From positions 635 through 8,303 of the forward strand of contig DDZY01000025.1 in NCBI GenBank assembly GCA_002346525.1: 7,669 nucleotides of DNA, written 5' to 3'. Position 1 is the first letter of the stretch, and each line of letters opens with the position of its first letter. The translations under genes and the position numbers were made by a program. This stretch comes from Proteobacteria bacterium UBA2996. Its GTDB lineage: Bacteria; Pseudomonadota; Gammaproteobacteria; Arenicellales; UBA868. Positions 1-7,010 of the stretch are shown here, piece after piece. The notes beneath the pieces were generated by a model. It did no database searches and was not told the origin of the DNA. It saw nothing but the letters and a program-made list of their open reading frames with translations.

Positions 1-1
1 G

Positions 2-523
2 TTTCGCCGTCATGACCAGGCGTCTCTGATCGGCAGGATGCTCGGCCGTTTATTTCATTTTTCGACAACAAGACGGCTTTTATTTTTTCCCCAGCGCGGC
101 AACGGCCTGATCAGCCGATTTCAGACCCAAAGCTGGGAGACCACTCCGCTTTTTCCGTCGACAGGCCGGGCCCATCGAAATATGACGGTGTACCACTTTG
201 AATGGGCCGGTGTTCCGGTGGCGGTGATCAACACACACCTGTCAAAGCCGGCCGAAGGTGAGTCACCTCTTGAGGAGGTGATGCACGCTTTTGGTCAGTT
301 TCCTCGCGCTGTGTTGTTGGGAGATTTCAATGCGCCGGTGCATCATGGCGCGATGCGTCGCTTTATGCCCTCGGATACGAAAGACGCCCTGTCGGGCCTG
401 GATGATCAAGACCGGGTCGATATGATTCTGGTGCGCGGACTGAAGGTCGACCAGGCCTGGTCGCGGCCGGTAGGTCCGTCAGACCATCCGTTTTTTGCGG
501 CACAGATTCGCCCTGTGAACTAG
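2..523 (+). CDS. Endonuclease/exonuclease/phosphatase (DNase I-like) family protein, 5'-truncated
   Basis: The reading frame is open from base 2, so the start lies outside the window; 173 C-terminal codons are present. An ATG at 38 is internal, because the upstream codons (Phe-Arg-Arg-His-Asp-Gln...) also fit the family. Visible motifs, numbered in the fragment, are GNGLISRF (33-40), NTHLS with the metal/phosphate-site Asn-His (77-81), LLGDFNA with the catalytic Asp and Asn (105-111), DMILVRG (140-146) and the C-terminal PSDHPF with the Asp-His pair (159-164). These are the hallmarks of the Mg-dependent phosphodiesterase/phosphatase fold shared by exonuclease III, DNase I and inositol phosphatases. 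The N-terminal part carrying the first metal-binding Glu is missing only because of the window edge. The substrate cannot be deduced. The gene is convergent with the LPS-kinase series and probably a separate transcription unit. Confidence 0.85.
   Translation, partial: FRRHDQASLIGRMLGRLFHFSTTRRLLFFPQRGNGLISRFQTQSWETTPLFPSTGRAHRNMTVYHFEWAGVPVAVINTHLSKPAEGESPLEEVMHAFGQFPRAVLLGDFNAPVHHGAMRRFMPSDTKDALSGLDDQDRVDMILVRGLKVDQAWSRPVGPSDHPFFAAQIRPVN
520..523. other. Palindromic CTAG supplying both stop codons of two convergent genes
   Basis: Bases 521-523 read TAG on the plus strand and end the phosphodiesterase-family gene. Bases 522-520 read TAG on the minus strand and end the LPS-kinase-like gene. 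The two coding regions thus overlap by three bases with no intergenic space. Any transcription terminator for either gene must lie inside the opposite coding region, and I see no hairpin with a T-tract here. Confidence 0.9.
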
Positions 524-1260
524 CCCGAATCGCGCGCGTTGTCAGTCGAAAGGAACCCGCTTGCCTGAAGCAGATTTTTCGATCTTTCGCTGATCTTGGG
601 TTGGGGATTATCCTGTACCCACCATCGCATCCACCGGGCGGTGTCTCGCGCGAGCGCCCGTTGACAGGCTTTGGGGTTCTTATGCTGGCGCACGCCGTCC
701 AGATCAATCAATACGGCCCTGTTCGACGTGACCAAATAATTGGGGGGTTTCATGTCCCCGTGGGAAAAAAGGTGTTTCCGCATCCGGACCAGGTTCTTGA
801 CCATCGTGCTCAGCATCTGCTCGATCTGCTGCGGATCAGATTCATCGTTCAGATCGTCCGCCCGGATGGCGTCGTCGGTATGTTCATAGACGAACCAGGA
901 CCGCGCCGGCAATCCATAAGAAGTCTCCTGTACCCAAGCCACGGGTAGGGTGGTCGCAATGCCGAGCCCGGTGAACTGCCGTGCTGCCCAGAAACTATGT
1001 TCCGCGCGTGATCTGGAGACGGCTAGCCTGAGTCGATGCAGGGGACTCGTGCAGTTGTAACGTTTTAGGACGTAACGTGCCCCATCGAAAGAAGTAGTGG
1101 CCAAAGTGGTTTTGACATCGCTTTTGATGATCTGTGCGCCGGGTTCTTCAAAACTTGCATCCGGATGTGCCAGGAGATTTTCAAGCATGGGTGACGCGTA
1201 TCGGGAGACCCGTGCGCCGTTAAGTCTCTGGCTTTGCCAGGATTCGACATCGTTCCTCAA
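520..1260 (-). CDS. Lipopolysaccharide kinase, InaA/Kdo-kinase-like family
   Basis: This is a protein-kinase-fold enzyme of about 246 residues, probably transferring phosphate from ATP to a sugar of the LPS inner core on the cytoplasmic side of the inner membrane. Numbering from the TTG at 1260, the features are the family-typical stretch GAQIIKSDVKTTLA (41-54), the putative ATP-binding lysine K66 in YVLKRYN, the catalytic loop HGDMKPPN (167-174) with D169 and N174, and the metal-binding LIDLDG (184-189) with D186. No signal peptide or membrane segment is seen. The start is uncertain: the in-frame choices are TTG 1260 and ATG 1188, neither with a clear ribosome site, and the frame stays open upstream into the end of the preceding gene. 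The longer form keeps the residues before the conserved core. The gene lies 53 bases after the WaaG-WaaP fusion on the same strand, so co-transcription is likely. The exact acceptor sugar is not determined. Confidence 0.8.
   Translation of the reverse strand: MRNDVESWQSQRLNGARVSRYASPMLENLLAHPDASFEEPGAQIIKSDVKTTLATTSFDGARYVLKRYNCTSPLHRLRLAVSRSRAEHSFWAARQFTGLGIATTLPVAWVQETSYGLPARSWFVYEHTDDAIRADDLNDESDPQQIEQMLSTMVKNLVRMRKHLFSHGDMKPPNYLVTSNRAVLIDLDGVRQHKNPKACQRALARDTARWMRWWVQDNPQPKISERSKNLLQASGFLSTDNARDSG
1248..1258 (-). promoter_or_regulatory. Ribosome-binding-site-like GAGGA before an out-of-frame ATG
   Basis: On the minus strand, GAGGA at 1258-1254 is followed four bases later by ATG at 1250. 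This is the best translation-start signal near the beginning of the LPS-kinase-like gene, but the ATG is one frame off from the conserved kinase frame and opens only 61 codons with no recognisable family. It may be chance, or it may point to a base error or a frameshift near the true start. Confidence 0.25.
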
Positions 1261-1313
1261 CTGCGCGAAGTCCGCAGCTGAGCCGGCGTTGCTGCTTGCT
1301 CGATCGGCGTCGG

Positions 1314-3503
1314 TCAGGGCTGCGTCCCGGCGCTGTGCAGGGTCTGGGCTGCAGCGAGCTCGCTATCCGGCGAACGGCGCTGTTCCGCGGCATAGAGACG
1401 ATTGGCCCGGCGCTCGACGCGTTCCCAGAATTGTCTGTCCTGGCCGAGAGCCTGGCGCAGGCTACCCCCCGAATAAAGACGGATAAAGCGTAGTCGATCC
1501 CGGGCGCTGAGCCCAAGATCCATGCTCGAGTAATGCAGTCCGGAAACATCTCTCATTTTCCAGCGGGAAGGCGTTTCGCTCTGGGGTGTCTGCGGCCGCT
1601 GACGTTTCCACAAACCCTGTACCACAGCCCCAATCCAGGCCCTCAACTGTGGCTTGTGAATCCGCATACGATGCAGATCAATGAGAGAGATTCGGCAGTT
1701 TTCCGGGGATGGCGCTCCCTTTTTCTCGGTCTGATGAAGGAGAAAATGACTAAGGTAGAAATCCCTGTGGTTAGCACCACTGCTGTGCAGGATCCGAGCT
1801 GTCTGCGCCAGTTGTTCAATCAACCAGCGCTTGAAGCGAATTTCCTGTGCCGTCTTCGGTGGATTGTGTTCCCAACCCCATTCCCCACAGAGATCCTCAA
1901 GGCTTTTAGCTTTCGGTATTTCGTCGGTGACGATAAGCGATTGGCGCCTGGCGGGATCGTTCAGCACTTTTGCCAAATGACGGTGGCGTGTGCCATATCC
2001 GGCAATTTCTAATGTATCCAGTCCAAGATTCTGTAGTAGCGTCTGGCGACGAAGATGGTGTACGCCCTTCCATTCGTTTTCGGCACCCAGCACCGGCAGC
2101 CGAAGAGAAGTCAGGTTTTTTCCGATCTCTTTCCAGCCCACGCCGTCATGAATTTTGAGGTAATAACGCCGCCCCTGGTGGCTAAAGGAAACGGTCCGGC
2201 GCCCTTCGTCGGCCAACTTGTCCCGTTCGAGATGAACCATATAGCGTCCACCGGGCTCACTTTTCCCGATGGCCATGAGTTCAGCGAAATCAAACGCGCT
2301 GAGATCCTCACGGAGATATACATTAGGGATGTCCTGATTCTCGGCGGTCGTGTTTCTCAACGATCGCGGGACACTGTGCAGATGTTCGATTGCATCGACG
2401 GCTTTACTGGGCATCTGATAAAGAGCGGGATTCTTTCCGTAGCGTTGCCCATTTGTGGACCATCGGGTTTGATCGGGCGACGTCAGCATGGCCGCCAACA
2501 GGGTATTCAATGCGCCCTGTTCGAACGGCGAATCCAGCACAGTCCCTGCTCCGGCCGCTTCGATGTGATTGGCATAGCCACACACATCGGTTGCCAATAC
2601 GGGCAGGCCAGCGGCAATGGCTTCAAGTAGCACGGTGCCCGTATTCTCTCCGTAGGCGGGGTGAACCATGAGATCACCGGCAGCGAGCAGTTTGGGGATG
2701 TCCGTTCGGGATCGACCACCGAGGAAACGGACTCGCCCTGAAACCTCGAGTCTTTCAGCCTGTTTCCGATACTGGCGCTCATCATCATCACCGACAACGA
2801 TCAATCTGGCTTGTTTCCGAAGGTCTTGCGGCAGGCTGGCGAGTGCCTCAATGACGCGGTCGAGCCCTTTGGTCGCAAAACCGGACCCAATGAACATCAG
2901 CAACAGATCTTTGACAGGAATATCGAGTTCCTGGCGGAGCTTTTCTCTTTCTCCGGCGCGATCGGCTATGGGCGAGAAACGGGTGTCCAGTGTCGGCGGC
3001 AGCAGATGGAATCGTTCATTCGGGGTGAAATAATGCTCCTGGTATTCACTCTTCTGACGTTCCGACAATGAAAGAATCAGTGTCTTGCTTTCCAGGCCGA
3101 ATACGGCTGCTTCGAACGACTTGCGACGTTTGTAGCGGCGGCCCAGTTTTAATATGGCGGGGTGCTGTTCAGTCCGGCGCACATAGCAGATATCGGCGCC
3201 ATAGTAGACGTCGAGGCCGGGCATTTTGTTGAAGCCGACGACGATGTCAAAGCGGTTTCTACTAAGTTCGGATTTCAGTTTGTCATGAAATTGTTTGTTC
3301 TTTGTATGATTTGAGGCGAATCGCCAGGCAGGCAGAAGGGTAAATGGGACCCCCTCTAGCGGGTCCCCGTGCCATGCTGAAACAAAGACATGGGCGTCGT
3401 GTCCGCGTTTAAGAGACTCCCGCAGAATACGACGGAAATCGAGCGACAGCCCACTGTAAGGTGAGTACTCGAATAAGCAGAACGCGATTCTCATGGCAAA
3501 CAT
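1314..3503 (-). CDS. WaaG-type LPS core glycosyltransferase fused to WaaP-type LPS heptose kinase
   Basis: The 729-residue product carries two complete enzymes. Residues 4-376 are a GT-B family 4 transferase closely resembling WaaG (UDP-glucose:heptose transferase): GFNKMPGLDVYYGAD (90-104), GSGFATKGLDR (206-216) and HPAYGENTGTVLLEA (281-295) with the EX7E pair E286/E294. After a short Asn/Thr/Glu-rich linker, residues 394-708 are a WaaP-type kinase: RRT (435-437), YYLKIHDGVGWKEIGKNL (447-464), NHRDFYLSHFLL (578-589) with catalytic D581, SLIDLHRMR (606-614) with D609, and SMDLGLSARDRLRF (660-673). WaaG is usually about 370 residues and WaaP about 265, and they are normally separate neighbouring genes. 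An extra segment of about 30 residues (615-645) lies after the LIDLHR motif. The start at 3503 has GAGGGG at 3512-3507, well spaced; ATG 3494 is the alternative and matches typical WaaG N-termini. There is no signal peptide; the enzyme should act on the cytoplasmic side of the inner membrane. Confidence 0.92.
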   Translation of the reverse strand: MFAMRIAFCLFEYSPYSGLSLDFRRILRESLKRGHDAHVFVSAWHGDPLEGVPFTLLPAWRFASNHTKNKQFHDKLKSELSRNRFDIVVGFNKMPGLDVYYGADICYVRRTEQHPAILKLGRRYKRRKSFEAAVFGLESKTLILSLSERQKSEYQEHYFTPNERFHLLPPTLDTRFSPIADRAGEREKLRQELDIPVKDLLLMFIGSGFATKGLDRVIEALASLPQDLRKQARLIVVGDDDERQYRKQAERLEVSGRVRFLGGRSRTDIPKLLAAGDLMVHPAYGENTGTVLLEAIAAGLPVLATDVCGYANHIEAAGAGTVLDSPFEQGALNTLLAAMLTSPDQTRWSTNGQRYGKNPALYQMPSKAVDAIEHLHSVPRSLRNTTAENQDIPNVYLREDLSAFDFAELMAIGKSEPGGRYMVHLERDKLADEGRRTVSFSHQGRRYYLKIHDGVGWKEIGKNLTSLRLPVLGAENEWKGVHHLRRQTLLQNLGLDTLEIAGYGTRHRHLAKVLNDPARRQSLIVTDEIPKAKSLEDLCGEWGWEHNPPKTAQEIRFKRWLIEQLAQTARILHSSGANHRDFYLSHFLLHQTEKKGAPSPENCRISLIDLHRMRIHKPQLRAWIGAVVQGLWKRQRPQTPQSETPSRWKMRDVSGLHYSSMDLGLSARDRLRFIRLYSGGSLRQALGQDRQFWERVERRANRLYAAEQRRSPDSELAAAQTLHSAGTQP

Positions 3504-3506
3504 GGA

Positions 3507-3512
3507 CCCCTC
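3507..3512 (-). promoter_or_regulatory. Ribosome-binding site deciding the fusion-gene start
   Basis: GAGGGG on the minus strand leaves five bases between GAGG and ATG 3503, but 14 bases to the second in-frame ATG at 3494. Spacing favours 3503, although homologous WaaG proteins begin at the Met-Arg-Ile of the second ATG. Confidence 0.5.
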
Positions 3513-3663
3513 ATCTGACAGGCTCCTGACGCTAGTTTAACCGTCTTCAATTGCGTTTTCTGACCGGGTGGAGCCGTTTTTCCGACGTCCCGCATTGCCT
3601 AGGATTATTGTGTATCGAAGACCGGTCCCATCTTAGGTAACCGAGCACCTGCTTCCACCGGGA

Positions 3664-3678
3664 GCCGGTTCTGCCGGC
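3664..3678 (-). other. Short GC-rich hairpin just after galE
   Basis: GCCGG, a five-base loop, then CCGGC form a perfect five-pair stem starting six bases after the galE stop. No T-tract follows on either strand, so it is not a standard intrinsic terminator. It could slow transcription or protect the mRNA 3' end, or be chance in GC-rich DNA. Confidence 0.3.
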
Positions 3679-3684
3679 AGGGCT

Positions 3685-4692
3685 TCAGTTCCAGTGGGCC
3701 TTGCATTCCCACCGGTATGCCGTGCGGCAGATCAGCTCCAAATCCTCGTACTCTGGAATCCAGCCCAGCTGCTCCCGGATGGCCCGGTTGTCCGACACCA
3801 GGCAGGCGGAGTCACCTGCCCGCCTGTCGGCTTCCCGGATCTCAAAGTGTTTACCGCTCACCTTACGCACCATCTCGAGGACTTCGCGTACGCTGTAGCC
3901 ATGACCATAGCCGCAATTCAGGATGGAAGAATCTCCGCCTGTCGCCAGATGCTCGAGAGCGTTCACGTGCGCGGCCGCAAGGTCTTCCACATGGATATAG
4001 TCGCGGATACAGGTGCCGTCTTTAGTATCATAATCGGTCCCAAAAACCGATATGGCATCGCGTTTACCGCAGGCCGTCTCACAAGCGACTTTGATGAGGT
4101 GGGTCGCCTCCGGTGTTGCTTGACCCAACGTGCCGTCCAGTGATGCGCCTGCCACATTGAAATACCGAAGGGCGACATATCGCAGACCTGTATCCGGTCC
4201 AGTGCGTGCGGCGAAGTCCTTAAGCGTCCATTCGGTAATGAGTTTGGTGCGTCCGTAGGGATTGATGGGATGGGTTAAAGCATTTTCATTAACGGGAATC
4301 TCAGCCGGGTTGCCGTAGACTGCCGCACTGGACGAAAAAACGAAAAGGCCGACGCCTGTTTCCTGACAGCACTCGATGAGATTGAGCGATCCGATAACGT
4401 TATTTTGATAATACTTGCCTGGGTCTGATACCGATTCCGGTACCACGATGTGCCCCGCAAAATGGATGACCGCGTCGAATTGTCGTGACCCCATCAGCAC
4501 CCGCATCGCTTTGGAATCTCCCGCGTCACACTCATGAAACTCGGCTTCGGGAGCCACCGCCCATCGATGGCCGCTGTATAAGTTGTCCACGACTGTGACC
4601 TGGTGTCCCGCCGCAACGAGTTGCCGGGTGGTGTGGGAGCCGATGTATCCGGCGCCGCCGGTCACCAGTACGGATAGGGGCTTAGTGTTCAC
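3685..4692 (-). CDS. galE: UDP-glucose 4-epimerase
   Basis: This NAD-dependent short-chain dehydrogenase/reductase-fold enzyme interconverts UDP-glucose and UDP-galactose in the cytoplasm, supplying sugar donors for LPS or other surface glycans. The 335 residues match the family length (E. coli GalE is about 338). Seen are the nucleotide-binding VTGGAGYIGS (10-19), SSSAAVYG (120-127), the catalytic YxxxK as Y146/K150, RYFNVAGA (176-183) and RDYIHVEDLA (230-239). At the position aligning with E. coli Tyr299, which limits E. coli GalE to non-acetylated sugars, this protein has Leu298, so activity on UDP-GlcNAc/GalNAc is possible. The start is GTG 4692 with GGAA at 4703-4700, seven bases upstream. 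It lies 40 bases after waaF on the same strand and ahead of the glycosyltransferase-kinase fusion, suggesting it feeds that transferase. Confidence 0.95.
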   Translation of the reverse strand: MNTKPLSVLVTGGAGYIGSHTTRQLVAAGHQVTVVDNLYSGHRWAVAPEAEFHECDAGDSKAMRVLMGSRQFDAVIHFAGHIVVPESVSDPGKYYQNNVIGSLNLIECCQETGVGLFVFSSSAAVYGNPAEIPVNENALTHPINPYGRTKLITEWTLKDFAARTGPDTGLRYVALRYFNVAGASLDGTLGQATPEATHLIKVACETACGKRDAISVFGTDYDTKDGTCIRDYIHVEDLAAAHVNALEHLATGGDSSILNCGYGHGYSVREVLEMVRKVSGKHFEIREADRRAGDSACLVSDNRAIREQLGWIPEYEDLELICRTAYRWECKAHWN

Positions 4693-4732
4693 AAGATCGT
4701 TCCGGGAAAATACCTATCCATTGTAAGTCCAG

Positions 4733-5755
4733 CTAATGGGTCGTTTTCTGGATCAGAGCGGATAACGACGCAATCACACGATCAGGCCCAAGGGTTTCGA
4801 GGCATTGCGTATGGCCCAGGGGACATTTTCTGGCAAAGCAGGGGCGGCAATCGAGAGTCTGTGAGACCGCGTCTGTTAAACGCCCGAGTGGCGGGGTGTG
4901 CAGTTCACTTGAAGAGCCAAATATACCGACTATCGGTGTCCGTGTGGCTGCGGCCACGTGCATAAGACCGGAGTCATTGCTGACCGCTGCGCGGGCATGA
5001 GCAAGCAAATCTATGACGTCCTCAATGCTGGTTTTGCCCGTCAGGTCGACACATTGTTCCGGGTCAGAGGATGTTCTAACGATGTTCCGGGCAACGGCCT
5101 GGTCGCTTTGTCCTCCCAAGAGCCAGATCTGCCAACCTTGCTGCAGGAAGTGATCCGCCACCGCCGCAAAGTGTGCCTCAGGCCAGCGTTTGGCCGGCCC
5201 GAATTCCGCGCCGGGACAAAGCGCGATAATCGGCGCGGAGGTAACGTTCCGACCGATGCTTTGAAATATTCGTGCTACGTTTTGAGGGTAGTTGACAAGG
5301 CGTGGGTATGGGTAAGTTGAGACCGTTGCTGCATCCGCCGCAAAGGCCAGTTGGACAAAGCGTGCCGCCATGGGATCGTCTTTGGTAGATGGCCTCGTTC
5401 TGGGATCATTGATCAGTCCCCAGCGGGGTTCCCCTCGGTAACCGGTTCGGACGGCCGCCTTGGCAAAAAAGGGCAGCAGTGCGGCCTTTAACGAGCCCGG
5501 CAGGATGATGGCCTGATCGAAGCGATGTCCTCGAAGAGATCGGCCGATTCTCCAGCGATCGGCCAGTTGCAGCCGCCCGTGCTGGAACGGCGTTTCAATA
5601 ATCTTGCCAACTTCAGGCATGCGATGCGCCAAGCGGGCGGTGACGGCCGGCGCCGCGAGGGTAATGGCCGGGTTGTCCTCTCTTGACTTCAGAGTCTGCA
5701 AGAGACACTGCGCCATGACCATGTCGCCGATCCAGGCAGGACCGATGACCAGCAC
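4733..5755 (-). CDS. waaF: ADP-heptose:LPS heptosyltransferase II
   Basis: WaaF transfers the second L-glycero-D-manno-heptose from ADP-heptose to the inner core on the cytoplasmic side of the inner membrane. It is a GT-B fold, glycosyltransferase family 9 enzyme. The 340-residue length fits (E. coli WaaF is about 348). Visible signatures are VIGPAWIGDMVMAQ at the N-terminus with the probable catalytic D11, CPGAEFGPAKRWP (180-192) with the donor-phosphate-binding K189, VSNDSGLMHVAAA (258-270), GSSSELHTPPLG (280-291) and the Cys-rich CRPCFARKCPLGH (303-315), which separates WaaF from WaaC. The start is GTG 5755, giving the usual short N-terminus. No clear ribosome site is seen, and the frame stays open without an ATG back to the stop of the zinc-finger gene, 60 bases upstream. 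Closeness to that gene suggests one transcript. Confidence 0.95.
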   Translation of the reverse strand: MLVIGPAWIGDMVMAQCLLQTLKSREDNPAITLAAPAVTARLAHRMPEVGKIIETPFQHGRLQLADRWRIGRSLRGHRFDQAIILPGSLKAALLPFFAKAAVRTGYRGEPRWGLINDPRTRPSTKDDPMAARFVQLAFAADAATVSTYPYPRLVNYPQNVARIFQSIGRNVTSAPIIALCPGAEFGPAKRWPEAHFAAVADHFLQQGWQIWLLGGQSDQAVARNIVRTSSDPEQCVDLTGKTSIEDVIDLLAHARAAVSNDSGLMHVAAATRTPIVGIFGSSSELHTPPLGRLTDAVSQTLDCRPCFARKCPLGHTQCLETLGPDRVIASLSALIQKTTH

Positions 5756-5815
5756 CTGTGAGGCAGGTTGGTTTGAGATAGCAATCAGCCTTGGGGTTGT
5801 GCGGTCAGGCCGGCG

Positions 5816-6022
5816 TCAGGTGGCGTCCGGCAAAAAAAAGCGGTTACCACAGTACGGGCAGAGCGCCGTTTCACCTGGACTGATGGGTAGATAGACCCGG
5901 GGGTGCTGATTCCACAGCTCGCTGTCATCGGGAGGGCAGTGCAACGGCAGGTCCGCCGCCACAATCTGGCGCACCGGGCGGGTACCGGATGGTCTGGCGT
6001 GATGGGGATCGGAGGTGTTCAT
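5816..6022 (-). CDS. Small CHCC-type zinc-finger protein
   Basis: This is a 68-residue soluble protein. A zinc site of the zf-CHCC type is formed by C29, H40, C55 and C58, within the signature LHCPPDDSELW (27-37), HPRVYL (40-45) and ALCPYCGNRF (53-62). The family is related to the zinc-binding end of the mitochondrial complex I subunit NDUFS6; its bacterial function is not established. I chose ATG 6022, ten bases after the ilvE stop. An in-frame TTG at 6040 would overlap ilvE by eight bases and add six residues. The gene sits between ilvE and waaF, an arrangement I recall from other gammaproteobacteria, and is probably translated from the ilvE message. Confidence 0.85.
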   Translation of the reverse strand: MNTSDPHHARPSGTRPVRQIVAADLPLHCPPDDSELWNQHPRVYLPISPGETALCPYCGNRFFLPDAT

Positions 6023-6032
6023 TTGCTCAAAA

Positions 6033-6956
6033 TCAGACAAAGGTCAGCCACTCGTCATGCTGGGTATCACGTCCCTGGACGCAGTCGAAGTACTTCGCCT
6101 GCAGCATCTGTGTCACGGGCCCCCGGGAACCGTTGCCGATTTGCCGGCCATCCAGTTCACGAACCGGGGTGACCTCAGCCGCGGTACCGGTGAAGAACAC
6201 TTCGTCGGCAACATAGACCTCGTCGCGGGTAATCCTCTTTTCTATAAGTTCGAGTCCGGATTCGGCGATGAGGCGGATCACGGTGTCGCGCGTAATCCCT
6301 TCCAACGCAGAAGTCAGATCCGGGGTGTAGACCACACCATCCCGGATAACAAAAATATTCTCCCCAGTGCCCTCCATCACATAGCCTGCGGAGTCCAGCA
6401 TCAATGCCTCGTCGGCACCCGCGGACAAAGCCTCTTGCAGAGCCAGGATCGAGTTGATGTAGTTGCCACAGGCTTTGGCGCGGCACATGGTGATATTGAC
6501 ATGGTGCCGTGTGAAAGAGGAGGTTCGGACACGGATACCTTTCTCGAGGCCTTCCTCACCAAGATAGGCGCCCCATTCCCAGGTGGCAATGGCAATATGC
6601 GTTTTCAGCATGTCGGCCCGGATGCCCATGCCTTCCGATCCATAGAATGCGAGCGGCCGCAGGTAGGCGCTGGCCAATCCGTTTTCCTTCACAACGGCAA
6701 CTTGGGCGTCGTTCAGGGTTTGGGCGTCGTAGGGAATTTTCATACCGAGGATATGGGCAGACCGGAAGAATCGGTCGGTATGGTCCTCAAGACGAAAGAT
6801 AGCGGTCCCCCGGTCCGTCTGATAGGCGCGCACCCCCTCAAACACCCCTAACCCGTAGTGCAGGGTATGCGTCAGCACATGTACCTGAGCGTCGCGCCAG
6901 GGCACCATTTGGCCATCGAACCAGATTACGCCGTCACGGTCTGAAAATGACATCAT
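6033..6956 (-). CDS. ilvE: Branched-chain amino acid aminotransferase
   Basis: This cytoplasmic PLP-dependent, fold-type IV aminotransferase carries out the last step of leucine, isoleucine and valine synthesis, using glutamate as amino donor. The 307 residues match E. coli IlvE (309). Signatures are THTLHYGLGVFEGVRAY (29-45), RPLAFYG (100-106), RAKACGNYINS (159-169) with the PLP-binding K161, YVMEGTGENIF (192-202) with E195, and EVFFTGTAAEVTPV (252-265). Two adjacent ATGs start the gene (6956 and 6953). AGGA at 6964-6961 lies four bases before the first and seven before the second, so the second may be the real start, with no effect on function. The gene follows the RibH-like gene by about 90 bases and is followed closely by the zinc-finger gene. 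Confidence 0.96.
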   Translation of the reverse strand: MMSFSDRDGVIWFDGQMVPWRDAQVHVLTHTLHYGLGVFEGVRAYQTDRGTAIFRLEDHTDRFFRSAHILGMKIPYDAQTLNDAQVAVVKENGLASAYLRPLAFYGSEGMGIRADMLKTHIAIATWEWGAYLGEEGLEKGIRVRTSSFTRHHVNITMCRAKACGNYINSILALQEALSAGADEALMLDSAGYVMEGTGENIFVIRDGVVYTPDLTSALEGITRDTVIRLIAESGLELIEKRITRDEVYVADEVFFTGTAAEVTPVRELDGRQIGNGSRGPVTQMLQAKYFDCVQGRDTQHDEWLTFV

Positions 6957-7010
6957 TTTTTCCTGTTATGAGATTCATCCTGAGAGTTAAATGCACTGAG
7001 ACGGTCGCGC

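Larger units (their letters stand above)
3504..3684 (-). other. 181-base intergenic gap between galE and the waaG-waaP fusion
   Basis: This is the longest non-coding stretch in the window. It holds a short hairpin just after galE (3664-3678) and the ribosome site of the fusion gene near its left end. An AATAAT-like -10 hexamer (in CACAATAATCC, around 3606-3616 on the minus strand) has no matching -35. I see no open frame with a recognisable product. The gap could hide a promoter for the fusion gene, but none can be called with confidence. Confidence 0.5.

Noticed and set aside
363..707. A 114-codon minus-strand frame crossing the convergent gene junction
   Set aside because: It overlaps two genes with clear motifs in other frames and its own translation is low-complexity Arg/Pro-rich.
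1065..1250. A 61-codon frame with a good ribosome site as a separate small gene
   Set aside because: It is fully inside the kinase coding region, and its translation has no recognisable family; it is kept only as a note on the kinase start.
2055..2630. A 191-codon plus-strand open frame, and another at 1533-2012, opposite the fusion gene
   Set aside because: Both are antisense to the conserved WaaG/WaaP coding sequence and have no recognisable domains or start signals.
3664..3678. Rho-independent terminator after galE
   Set aside because: The stem has only five pairs and no T-tract follows on either strand; it is listed only as a hairpin.
6015..6851. A 278-codon plus-strand open frame opposite ilvE
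   Set aside because: It lies wholly antisense to a gene with all IlvE catalytic motifs, and its translation resembles no family I know; long antisense frames are common in GC-rich DNA.
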